Positions 6,856-13,581 of a DNA stretch of 21,411 nucleotides are shown piece after piece. Below the pieces are notes generated by a model. That model did no database searches. It worked only from the letters and a program-made list of their open reading frames with translations, and was not told the DNA's origin. Source of the stretch: Methylotenera sp. GTDB lineage: Bacteria > Pseudomonadota > Gammaproteobacteria > Burkholderiales > Methylophilaceae. Every line of letters starts with the position of its first letter. Within the stretch, counting starts at the first letter, position 1. The stretch lies in assembly GCA_027487055.1 (NCBI GenBank), contig JAIYEJ010000080.1, positions 1 to 21,411 on the forward strand, written 5' to 3'. A program made the translations under genes and the position numbers.

Positions 6856-7851
6856 CTAAAAATCTCTTTTTACGGCAAACTCTGCCAAATGAATCAGCGC
6901 AGTTTTGTGAGGTGAATCTGGTAAGTGTGCAATCGCCTCACAGCCAAGTTTTGCTTCTTTTTCGGCCAGATCACGCACATAAGTTAAGGCGTCAGTTTCA
7001 TTGACTGCATCTAGCACTGCATTGAGTTCATCCAAACCACCTTGCTCTATTGCCTTGCGAATGGTTGCAGATTGTTTTGTGTCGCCACGATTTAGTGCAA
7101 TCAGTAAAGGTAAAGTAGGCTTGCCTTCAGATAAATCATCACCTAGGTTTTTGCCAATTTGCTTGACGCTGCCACTTAAATCTAACACATCATCAATTAA
7201 CTGAAACGCAGTGCCTAAGTGCATACCGTAAGAGGCAAGCGCATTTTCATCTTCAGTGCTAGCGTTACATATTACAGAGCCCAAGCGTGCGGCAGCTTCG
7301 AACAATTTTGCAGTTTTAAAGTGAATCACTTTTAAATAATCTTGCTCTGATACATCTGCGTTATGAACATTTAATAGCTGTAGCACTTCGCCTTCAGAGA
7401 TGATATTCGTTGCTTCAGACAATATTTCCATCACGCGCATGTTTTGTAGTTTGACCATCATCTGAAATGCTCGTGAGTATAAAAAGTCACCTACCAATAC
7501 GCTGGCCGCATTGCCAAACAGATGGTTTGCTGTGCTTTTACCGCGGCGTAGCTGAGACTCATCCACAACATCATCATGTAGCAAAGTAGCAGTGTGAATA
7601 AACTCAATCACCGCGGCAAGGGTATATTGTTGTGATTTTATTTCACCAAAAAGGCCAGCAGAAAGCAACACCAGAGCTGGTCGCAAGCGCTTTCCGCCAC
7701 TATTAATGATATGTTCGCCGATGGTATTAATTAACGAAACTTCAGAACCTAGCGACTGTTGAATCACGGTATCAACCGCTTTCATATCGTGGGAAATGAG
7801 GTTTTGAATAGAATGTAAAGTCACGTATGTCGCCAAATAATTTTGAAGCAT
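6856..7851 (-). CDS. ispB: Octaprenyl (polyprenyl) diphosphate synthase
   Basis: A trans-isoprenyl diphosphate synthase that extends farnesyl diphosphate to the long side chain of ubiquinone. The 331-residue protein has both Asp-rich motifs: DDVVD at 93-97, followed by ESQLRRG, and DDVLD at 220-224. GGKRLRP at 52-58 binds the allylic substrate's diphosphate. Chain length cannot be fixed from sequence alone; octaprenyl is the usual assignment for this neighbourhood. The ATG at 7851 has no good ribosome site. A GTG at 7824 (giving MTLHSIQNLISHDM) would match typical relatives better, so the true protein may be nine residues shorter. It is divergent from rplU-rpmA, the classic ispB/rplU arrangement. 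Confidence 0.95.
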   Translation of the reverse strand: MLQNYLATYVTLHSIQNLISHDMKAVDTVIQQSLGSEVSLINTIGEHIINSGGKRLRPALVLLSAGLFGEIKSQQYTLAAVIEFIHTATLLHDDVVDESQLRRGKSTANHLFGNAASVLVGDFLYSRAFQMMVKLQNMRVMEILSEATNIISEGEVLQLLNVHNADVSEQDYLKVIHFKTAKLFEAAARLGSVICNASTEDENALASYGMHLGTAFQLIDDVLDLSGSVKQIGKNLGDDLSEGKPTLPLLIALNRGDTKQSATIRKAIEQGGLDELNAVLDAVNETDALTYVRDLAEKEAKLGCEAIAHLPDSPHKTALIHLAEFAVKRDF

Positions 7852-7947
7852 TTTAGCATATTAGATGCCAATTCCATGCCCAATTATATGCAAGCTTTAG
7901 CTGAAAATGCTGCTTGATAATTGTTGTATTAAAAAGTTTAATTATGC

Positions 7948-7976
7948 TTTGCAATCAGCCACAATTTCAGTATAAT
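7948..7976 (+). promoter_or_regulatory. Promoter of rplU-rpmA with G+C-rich discriminator
   Basis: A consensus TATAAT at 7971-7976 lies 17 bases after TTTGCA (7948-7953, four of six matches to TTGACA). The bases after the -10 box are GCGCG, the type of G+C-rich discriminator typical of promoters inhibited by ppGpp/DksA. Transcription should start near 7983, leaving a leader of about 30 bases. Confidence 0.75.
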
Positions 7977-8012
7977 GCGCGATTCATTTGAACGTGTAGA
8001 AGCAGGCATAAC

Positions 8013-8327
8013 ATGTACGCAGTTATTAAAACAGGTGGCAAACAATATAAAGTAGCCGCTGGTGACAAATTAAAAGTTGAAAAATTGGCAGGCGATGTAG
8101 GTAGCACAGTTGTGTTAGATAAAGTGCTGGTCATTACAGACGGTGACAACACAACCATTGGTGCGCCAATTATTGCTGGTGCAAAAGTAAACGCAACAGT
8201 GGTTTCACACGGTCGTGCGGATAAAGTGATGATTTTTAAATTCCGTCGCCGTAAACATTACCGTAAAACACAAGGCCATCGCCAAAGTTTTACTGAAATT
8301 CAAATCGATAAGATTGCAGCGAAATAA
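8013..8327 (+). CDS. rplU: 50S ribosomal protein L21
   Basis: L21 binds 23S rRNA in the large subunit. The 104-residue protein starts MYAVIKTGGKQYKV and carries the conserved FKFRRRKHYRKTQGHRQ rRNA-binding segment at about 72-88; its length matches the family. A GCAGG ribosome site lies about eight bases before the ATG. It is first in a two-gene unit with rpmA, nine bases away. Confidence 0.98.
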   Translation: MYAVIKTGGKQYKVAAGDKLKVEKLAGDVGSTVVLDKVLVITDGDNTTIGAPIIAGAKVNATVVSHGRADKVMIFKFRRRKHYRKTQGHRQSFTEIQIDKIAAK

Positions 8328-8336
8328 GGATTAAAC

Positions 8337-8594
8337 ATGGCACATAAAAAAGCAGGTGGTAGTTCACGTAACGGCCGCGATTCACACTCACAACGTTTAG
8401 GCGTTAAAGCATTTGGTGAAACAGTAGTTTCAGCTGGCAGCATTATCGTCCGTCAACGTGGTACAAAAATGCACGCAGGCGAAAACGTAGGCATGGGTAA
8501 AGACCATACATTATTTGCAAAAATTGATGGCAAAGTGACTTTTGCGACAAAAGGCGCATTAAAACGCCACACTGTCAGTATCGTAGCGGTTTAA
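8337..8594 (+). CDS. rpmA: 50S ribosomal protein L27
   Basis: L27 lies in the large subunit, with its N-terminal arm reaching the peptidyl transferase centre. The 85-residue protein begins MAHKKAGGSSRNGRDS and contains the family block QRGTKMHAGENVGMGKDHTLFA in its middle. There is no N-terminal pre-sequence of the kind cleaved in Firmicutes. An AAGGA ribosome site lies seven bases before the ATG. A strong terminator follows the stop. Confidence 0.98.
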   Translation: MAHKKAGGSSRNGRDSHSQRLGVKAFGETVVSAGSIIVRQRGTKMHAGENVGMGKDHTLFAKIDGKVTFATKGALKRHTVSIVAV

Positions 8595-8610
8595 ACGCTA
8601 AACTATTTTT

Positions 8611-8640
8611 AAAGCCTCATCGTTTGATGAGGCTTTTTTA
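8611..8640 (+). terminator. Factor-independent terminator after rpmA
   Basis: A perfect 11-bp stem, AAAGCCTCATC (8611-8621) with GATGAGGCTTT (8626-8636), encloses a GTTT loop and runs into T residues to 8639. It lies 16 bases after the rpmA stop, so it should separate rplU-rpmA from obgE. Confidence 0.93.
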
Positions 8641-8653
8641 TTTTTTGGGTTTA

Positions 8654-8683
8654 TTGATTTAGAATGATAACTCCGTGTATTTT
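8654..8683 (+). promoter_or_regulatory. Weak candidate promoter for obgE
   Basis: TTGATT at 8654-8659 and TATTTT at 8678-8683 are 18 bases apart, each matching four of six consensus positions. The strong terminator just upstream implies that obgE needs its own promoter; this is the best pair I see before the repeat, but it is not compelling. If it is used, copy 2 of the repeat lies in the obgE leader RNA. Confidence 0.3.
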
Positions 8684-8714
8684 TATTAAAAGCCTTTAAG
8701 AAATTCAGCTTTTA

Positions 8715-8804
8715 AAGATGCAACGTAAGGCGCACGGAGCGCAAAAACCAGAATGTACACGTAGTACATGAGGTTTTGAGCACCGCGCAAGGAAACGATG
8801 TGCT
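8715..8804 (+). repeat. Dispersed palindromic intergenic repeat, copy 2
   Basis: This lies between the rpmA terminator and obgE. It has a nested palindrome: AAAACC at 8744-8749 and GGTTTT at 8772-8777 surround ATGTAC and GTACAT with an ACGTA loop. G+C-rich flanks (GGCGCACGGAGCGC and GAGCACCGCGC) can pair partly. It aligns with the reverse complement of 981-1070. The end is about 27 bases before the obgE start. There is no reading frame of note and no transposase, so a non-autonomous repeat or a processed RNA motif is likelier than a gene. Confidence 0.75.
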
Positions 8805-8831
8805 TGAAAAAGAATTTATAAAGGTTTTTGA

Positions 8832-9899
8832 ATGAAGTTTATTGATGAAGCAACGATAAAGGTCTACGCTGGCGATGGCGGCAACGGCGTTGCGACGTTT
8901 CGCCGTGAGAAGTATGAGCCTATGGGTGGCCCCAATGGCGGCGATGGCGGCAAAGGTGGCTCAATCTATGCGGTTGCAGATCGCAACATCAATACTTTAG
9001 TTGACTATCGGTACACCCGTACGTTTCGTGCGCAACGTGGTGAAAATGGTCGCGGTGCAGAATGCTATGGCGCAAAAGGTGAAGATACGATTTTGCGCGT
9101 ACCTGTTGGTACCGTGATATCTGATAAAGCTACAGAGCGCATGATTGTGGATTTGGCGGAGCACGATCAAAAGGTGCTGCTCGCACGTGGCGGCAATAAT
9201 GGTTTGGGTAATGTGCATTTTAAATCGAGTATTAACCGTGCGCCACGACAATGCACTAAAGGTGAACCCGGTGAAGAGTTCGAGCTTTATATGGAGCTTA
9301 AAGTGTTGGCTGACGTTGGATTGCTTGGTATGCCAAACGCTGGTAAATCCACATTTATACGTTCAGTCTCTGCTGCTAAACCTAAAGTGGCGGATTACCC
9401 TTTTACCACCTTGCACCCTAATTTAGGTGTGGTACGCGTAGATACAAATCGTAGCTTTGTGATTGCTGATGTGCCAGGTTTAATTGAAGGTGCGGCAGAA
9501 GGCGCAGGGCTTGGACATCAATTTTTACGTCATTTAGCGCGTACTTCATTGTTATTGCATTTGGTTGATATTGCGCCGTTTGATGAAGCTACTGATCCAG
9601 TGGCAGAAGCCAAAGCGATTGTAAACGAACTCAAAAAATATGATGAAGCGCTTTATAACAAGCCACGCTGGTTGGTCTTAAACAAAATTGACATGGCGCA
9701 AGAGAGTAAAGACCTTGTTAAAAAATTCGTCAAAGATTATGGCTGGAAAGGCCGAGTATTTGCTATTTCTGCGATTAATGGTGTGGGCTGTAAAGAGCTT
9801 GTGTATGCCATGATGGAACACTTAGAAGAAGTAAAAGCCAAGATGTTAGAAAATATGACCTTAGAAACTAAAGATGAGTCAGTCATTATTACAGAATAG
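8832..9899 (+). CDS. obgE: Obg-family GTPase (ObgE/CgtA)
   Basis: An essential GTPase of large-subunit ribosome assembly and the stringent response. The protein has 355 residues. The Gly-rich Obg fold is at about 1-158 (GDGGNGVATFRREKY, GGDGGKGG). The G domain follows: G1 GMPNAGKS at 166-173, switch I FTTLHPNLG, G3 DVPG at 213-216 followed by LIEGAAEGAGLG, G4 NKID at 284-287, G5 at SAINGVG. The C-terminal tail is short and acidic. An AAAGG site precedes the ATG by about eight bases. The gene follows rplU-rpmA as in most bacteria, though a terminator and a repeat intervene. Its last 26 bases overlap proB in another frame. Confidence 0.98.
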   Translation: MKFIDEATIKVYAGDGGNGVATFRREKYEPMGGPNGGDGGKGGSIYAVADRNINTLVDYRYTRTFRAQRGENGRGAECYGAKGEDTILRVPVGTVISDKATERMIVDLAEHDQKVLLARGGNNGLGNVHFKSSINRAPRQCTKGEPGEEFELYMELKVLADVGLLGMPNAGKSTFIRSVSAAKPKVADYPFTTLHPNLGVVRVDTNRSFVIADVPGLIEGAAEGAGLGHQFLRHLARTSLLLHLVDIAPFDEATDPVAEAKAIVNELKKYDEALYNKPRWLVLNKIDMAQESKDLVKKFVKDYGWKGRVFAISAINGVGCKELVYAMMEHLEEVKAKMLENMTLETKDESVIITE

Positions 9900-10995
9900 C
9901 AAAACTTTGATTGTAAAAGTGGGCTCTAGCCTTGTTACCAACAATGGCGAGGGTTTAGACCGCACTGCGATTGCCGCTTGGGCAGCGCAAATTAGTGACT
10001 TAGTGAAACTGGGCAAGCAAGTTGCGCTAGTTTCTTCTGGCGCAGTAGCAGAAGGCATGCAACGATTGGGCTGGAAAAAGCGTCCAGTTGAAGTCAATGA
10101 GTTACAGGCCGCTGCCGCCGTAGGCCAAATGGGCTTGGTGCAAATGTATGAAAGTTGCTTTGCCGAACATGGCTTGCATACCGCGCAGATATTGCTTACC
10201 CATGAAGATTTGGCTGATAGAAAACGGTATCTTAACGCGCGTAGCACAATCAAAACCTTGCTCGATTTAAACGTCATTCCAATCATTAATGAAAACGATA
10301 CGGTAGTCACTGAAGAAATTCGCTTTGGTGATAATGATACGCTTGGGGCTTTAGTTGCTAATTTGATAGAAGCTGATGTATTAGTGATTTTAACGGATCA
10401 GCAAGGCTTGTATTCTGCAGACCCGCGCAAAGATAAAGATGCAAAGTTTATTAATTTCGAAACCGCGGGTAATTTAGCGCTAGAACAAATGGCGGGTGGT
10501 GCGGGCAGTTTAGTAGGCACAGGAGGCATGCTTACTAAAATATTGGCTGCAAAACGTGCGGCAAGTAGCGGCGCACATACGGTAATCGCTTCAGGGCGCG
10601 AAAAAGATGTATTGTTGCGATTAAGTGCGGGTGAAGCCATAGGCACACATTTAAAATCTAGCCAAATTAAAACATTAGCAAAAAAACAATGGTTAGCAGA
10701 TCATTTACGCATTGGTGGCAGGTTGGTGTTAGATACTGGCGCGGTGAAAGTGCTTAAAGCTGATGGTAAAAGTTTATTGCCAATTGGCGTCATTGAAGTG
10801 CAGGGCAGTTTTGAGCGCGGTGATGTGGTGGCTTGTATAGATGAAAATGGCACAGAGGTTGCACGTGGCATAGTGAATTATAATTCGCAAGAGTCAACGC
10901 GTATTATGCGCAAAGCCAGTAGTGAGATTGAGAAAATTTTGGGTTATGTCGAAGAGTCAGAACTCATTCATAGAGATAACCTGATTCTAATTTAG
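9874..10995 (+). CDS. proB: Glutamate 5-kinase
   Basis: ProB phosphorylates glutamate to gamma-glutamyl phosphate, the first and feedback-inhibited step of proline synthesis. The protein has 373 residues. An amino-acid kinase domain at about 8-260 shows KVGSSLVTN, SSGAVAEG at 54-61, NEND at 139-142, FGDNDTLGA and GTGGMLTKI. A C-terminal PUA domain follows at about 280-360. Proline inhibition is expected from the family. The ATG at 9874 lies inside the end of obgE (26-base overlap) and places the kinase motif as in relatives, so translation is probably coupled. Six bases after its stop region purE begins. No proA is in the window. Confidence 0.97.
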   Translation: MSQSLLQNSKTLIVKVGSSLVTNNGEGLDRTAIAAWAAQISDLVKLGKQVALVSSGAVAEGMQRLGWKKRPVEVNELQAAAAVGQMGLVQMYESCFAEHGLHTAQILLTHEDLADRKRYLNARSTIKTLLDLNVIPIINENDTVVTEEIRFGDNDTLGALVANLIEADVLVILTDQQGLYSADPRKDKDAKFINFETAGNLALEQMAGGAGSLVGTGGMLTKILAAKRAASSGAHTVIASGREKDVLLRLSAGEAIGTHLKSSQIKTLAKKQWLADHLRIGGRLVLDTGAVKVLKADGKSLLPIGVIEVQGSFERGDVVACIDENGTEVARGIVNYNSQESTRIMRKASSEIEKILGYVEESELIHRDNLILI

Positions 10996-11000
10996 AAAGT

Positions 11001-11501
11001 ATGCAAATGAATAAACCTTTAGTTGCGATTATTATGGGCTCAGACAGCGATTGGCCGGTAATGAAAAATGCAGCACAAATGCTGGCAGATTTCGGCGTGA
11101 TGTATGAAGCCAAAGTAGTTTCAGCGCATCGCACACCAGACTTAATGTTTCAATTTGCTGAAAATGCAATTAATGAGGGTTATCAGGTGATTATTGCTGG
11201 CGCGGGAGGCGCGGCACATTTACCAGGCATGGTGGCTTCAAAAACCACATTACCTGTGCTTGGCGTACCTGTCACCACTAAGCATTTGAATGGTCAAGAT
11301 TCATTGCTTTCTATCGTACAAATGCCAAAAGGGGTGCCAGTTGCTACCTTTGCGATTGGTGATGCGGGCGCAGCGAATGCTGGATTATTTGCGATAAGTA
11401 TTTTGGCAAATCAAGATGCCGCTTTAGCCGAAAAATTGGTAGAATTTCGTAAAATGCAGTCTGAAAAAGTCAGTAAGATGATATTAAGTGAGAAGCCTTA
11501 A
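11001..11501 (+). CDS. purE: N5-carboxyaminoimidazole ribonucleotide mutase PurE
   Basis: PurE converts N5-CAIR, made by PurK, into CAIR in purine synthesis. The 166-residue protein has the class I signatures: GSDSDW at 13-18, SAHRTP at 41-46, AGAGGAAHLPGM, and GVPVTTKHLNGQDSLLSIVQMP near the middle. It starts five bases after the proB stop; a second ATG two codons in is equally possible. It lies directly before purK, the usual pair, and both are needed for this two-step route. Confidence 0.97.
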   Translation: MQMNKPLVAIIMGSDSDWPVMKNAAQMLADFGVMYEAKVVSAHRTPDLMFQFAENAINEGYQVIIAGAGGAAHLPGMVASKTTLPVLGVPVTTKHLNGQDSLLSIVQMPKGVPVATFAIGDAGAANAGLFAISILANQDAALAEKLVEFRKMQSEKVSKMILSEKP

Positions 11502-11502
11502 A

Positions 11503-12696
11503 ATGACACAAGCGCAAGTTGAACATAAAAAAATTCTTACAGCCCCTGCTATGCTTGGCATGTTGGGCGGTGGCCAATTAGGGCGTTTTTTTGTGATTGC
11601 TGCGCACGAAATGGGGTATCAAGTCACTGTGCTCGACCCTGATAAAAATAGTCCAGCAGGTAAAATTGCAGATGTACATATTTGTGCAAATTTTGACGAT
11701 GTAAGCGCACTAGAAAAAATGGCAGCGACATGCCAAGCTTTTACCACAGAATTTGAAAATGTGCCTGCAGCAAGCTTAGAAAAGCTAGCGCACACTTCTA
11801 CTGTGTGCCCCAGTGCGAATAGCGTTGCAATTGCGCAGAACCGTGTTCTCGAAAAAAACTTTATTAAAGACGCAGGGTTGCCTGTCGCGCCTTTTGCAGT
11901 CATTAATACCATGCAGGACTTACCCGATGATGCAAGTTCTCTGTATCCTGCTATTTTAAAAGTAGCACGATTTGGCTATGACGGAAAAGGCCAAGCACGC
12001 GTTAAAAACCAAGCAGAAGCGCAAAAAGCATTTGTTGAATTTAGACAAGAAATTTGTGTGTTAGAGAAAATGTTGCCATTAGATTTAGAGGTTTCTGTCG
12101 TCCTCGCGCGAGATGCTGAAGGTCGCATTGCGGCTTTTCCAACCGCAGAAAATAGCCACTTAAATGGTATTTTAGATATTAGCATTGCACCAGCCCGTAC
12201 AAGCGAAGTGCTTAAAGCAAATGCGCAGGCGCTTGCAAAAAAACTTGCAGAAAAATTAGATTATGTGGGCGTATTGGGGGTGGAGTTTTTTGTGGTGGGC
12301 AAAGACTTGCTCGTTAACGAAATCGCGCCGCGACCACACAATTCTGGACATTACACCATAGATGCTTGCATCACGAATCAGTTTGAACAACAAGTACGGG
12401 TGATGACTGGTTTGCCGCTGGGCAGCCCAGATTTGCACAGCAATGCGGTGATGGTGAATATTTTAGGAGATAGTTGGTTTTCGAATGCTAAAAGTGCACG
12501 AGAAAAAATTGATACTCTGGAACCCTCATGGAATATGGCGTTTGGGCATGCTAACTTGAAGCTGCATTTATACGGTAAGCATGAACCACGTCAAGGACGT
12601 AAAATGGGACATTTTACGGTGATTGGCAAAGACGCTGATGCAGCGCTTAATACTGCGCTCATCGCACGTAACCAATTAAATATAGCTACTTATTAA
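11503..12696 (+). CDS. purK: N5-carboxyaminoimidazole ribonucleotide synthase PurK
   Basis: PurK uses ATP and bicarbonate to carboxylate AIR, giving N5-CAIR for PurE. The protein has 397 residues, an ATP-grasp enzyme. The N-terminal nucleotide-binding start is MLGMLGGGQLGRFF at about 17-30. The ATP-grasp core includes LKVARFGYDGKGQ and, near the metal site, GVEFFVVGKDLLVNEIAPRPHNSGHYT. The C-terminal domain ends in MGHFTVIG. I chose the ATG at 11503, one base after the purE stop. A GTG at 11488 would overlap purE and add five residues. It closes the obgE-proB-purE-purK run. Confidence 0.97.
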   Translation: MTQAQVEHKKILTAPAMLGMLGGGQLGRFFVIAAHEMGYQVTVLDPDKNSPAGKIADVHICANFDDVSALEKMAATCQAFTTEFENVPAASLEKLAHTSTVCPSANSVAIAQNRVLEKNFIKDAGLPVAPFAVINTMQDLPDDASSLYPAILKVARFGYDGKGQARVKNQAEAQKAFVEFRQEICVLEKMLPLDLEVSVVLARDAEGRIAAFPTAENSHLNGILDISIAPARTSEVLKANAQALAKKLAEKLDYVGVLGVEFFVVGKDLLVNEIAPRPHNSGHYTIDACITNQFEQQVRVMTGLPLGSPDLHSNAVMVNILGDSWFSNAKSAREKIDTLEPSWNMAFGHANLKLHLYGKHEPRQGRKMGHFTVIGKDADAALNTALIARNQLNIATY

Positions 12697-12822
12697 TCTA
12701 GTTATTTATTAAATATTCGCCTAATGAATGCGTTAAGTTGGGTGTCTGAATTAAGTTAAGCTGACTTAAACTTCTTAAAATTCTTTAATTTCATAAAATT
12801 CTTAATCATAAGTAATGGACAT

Positions 12823-12850
12823 AAAAAAGCCACGCAAGCGTGGCTTTTTA
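12823..12850. terminator. Bidirectional terminator between purK and rpsT
   Basis: A perfect 12-bp inverted repeat, AAAAAGCCACGC (12824-12835) and GCGTGGCTTTTT (12838-12849), is A-rich on one side and T-rich on the other, so it can stop transcripts from both strands. It is 127 bases after the purK stop and 30 bases beyond the rpsT stop, so it fits rpsT best. The stretch 12697-12822 is AT-rich and shows nothing else. Confidence 0.9.
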
Positions 12851-12879
12851 TGATGTACTTTTTTTACAAAGCTACAAAA

Positions 12880-13281
12880 TTACTCAGCTTTTGGTTTTTT
12901 TGCCGCAGCTGGTTTTTTAGCTGCCGCTTTTGGTGCTGCAGCTTTAGCTGTTACAGCTTTAGCAGCTGGTTTAGCTTTTGGCGCTTTTTTTACTACTTTA
13001 ATGCCAGCAACATTGTCGCCTTTCATGGCTTTAATGGCAGCACTTAAGCGACTTTTATGTCGTGAAGCTTTGTTTTTGTGAATAATTTTTTTATCCGCAA
13101 TACGGTCGATTACCGCAACGTTTTCGTTGTAACTTGCAGCTGCAGCTGCTTTATCTCCAGACTCAACAGCCTTAATGATTTTTTTAATTGCAGTGCGTAA
13201 AGTAGAACGTAACGCTGCATTATGAGCGTTTACTTTAACGGATTGGCGCGCGCGTTTGCGTGCTTGTGCGGTGTTTGCCAT
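12880..13281 (-). CDS. rpsT: 30S ribosomal protein S20 with long Ala/Lys/Pro-rich C-terminal tail
   Basis: S20 binds 16S rRNA early in small-subunit assembly. Residues 1-87 are a normal S20 (MANTAQARKRARQSVK..., IHKNKASRHKSRL), which is the family's full usual length. The reading frame then continues for 46 residues with no stop. Residues 98-133 are 12 Lys, 16 Ala and 5 Pro out of 36, like a histone H1 tail. The tail is in frame, ends at TAA, and the terminator lies only 30 bases later, so it is part of the gene and not a frameshift artefact I can detect. The gene is monocistronic, on the minus strand, divergent from murJ, as often seen. Confidence 0.96.
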   Translation of the reverse strand: MANTAQARKRARQSVKVNAHNAALRSTLRTAIKKIIKAVESGDKAAAAASYNENVAVIDRIADKKIIHKNKASRHKSRLSAAIKAMKGDNVAGIKVVKKAPKAKPAAKAVTAKAAAPKAAAKKPAAAKKPKAE

Positions 13282-13581
13282 ATGATTTTAAACCTAACCT
13301 TTATCTTAATGCTTAATCGGTATTTATGCGAAGCCGCGTATATTAGTGTTTTTTAGATGAATTTGCAAGCATTAAAGTAAAATACCTATGAGGCTAAATC
13401 GCCCTGAGGACATGCTAAAATCGCATGTAAATTCTTCACTTAACAATAACATGGCGATAAAACACATGTTTTTAGGTAAGACAAGACGTGTTCCAAAAAA
13501 TTGGACGCGGCATATGATTTTTTATGTAAGGATAATTTTTTTGGTGAGCAACGCATTTTTACGACAAAAGATGAGTTTTAA
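13282..13581. other. 300-base divergent intergenic region rpsT / murJ
   Basis: The right side must hold the murJ promoter, but I cannot single out a convincing -35/-10 pair. A short inverted repeat TCCAA..TTGGA lies at 13492-13505. An open frame at 13388-13585 (65 codons) has no ribosome site and no recognisable protein character, so I do not call it a gene. Confidence 0.5.
13340..13368 (-). promoter_or_regulatory. rpsT promoter with G+C-rich discriminator
   Basis: On the minus strand TTGCAA (13368-13363) and TAATAT (13345-13340) are spaced by exactly 17 bases. The discriminator reads ACGCGGC. The predicted start is near 13333, giving a leader of about 50 bases before the ATG at 13281. In other bacteria S20 represses its own translation; I cannot see a specific site for that here. 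Confidence 0.7.

Noticed and set aside
12850..13047. Plus-strand Phe/Cys/Ser-rich open frame
   Set aside because: It is the complement of the Ala/Lys-rich rpsT tail and the composition follows from that.
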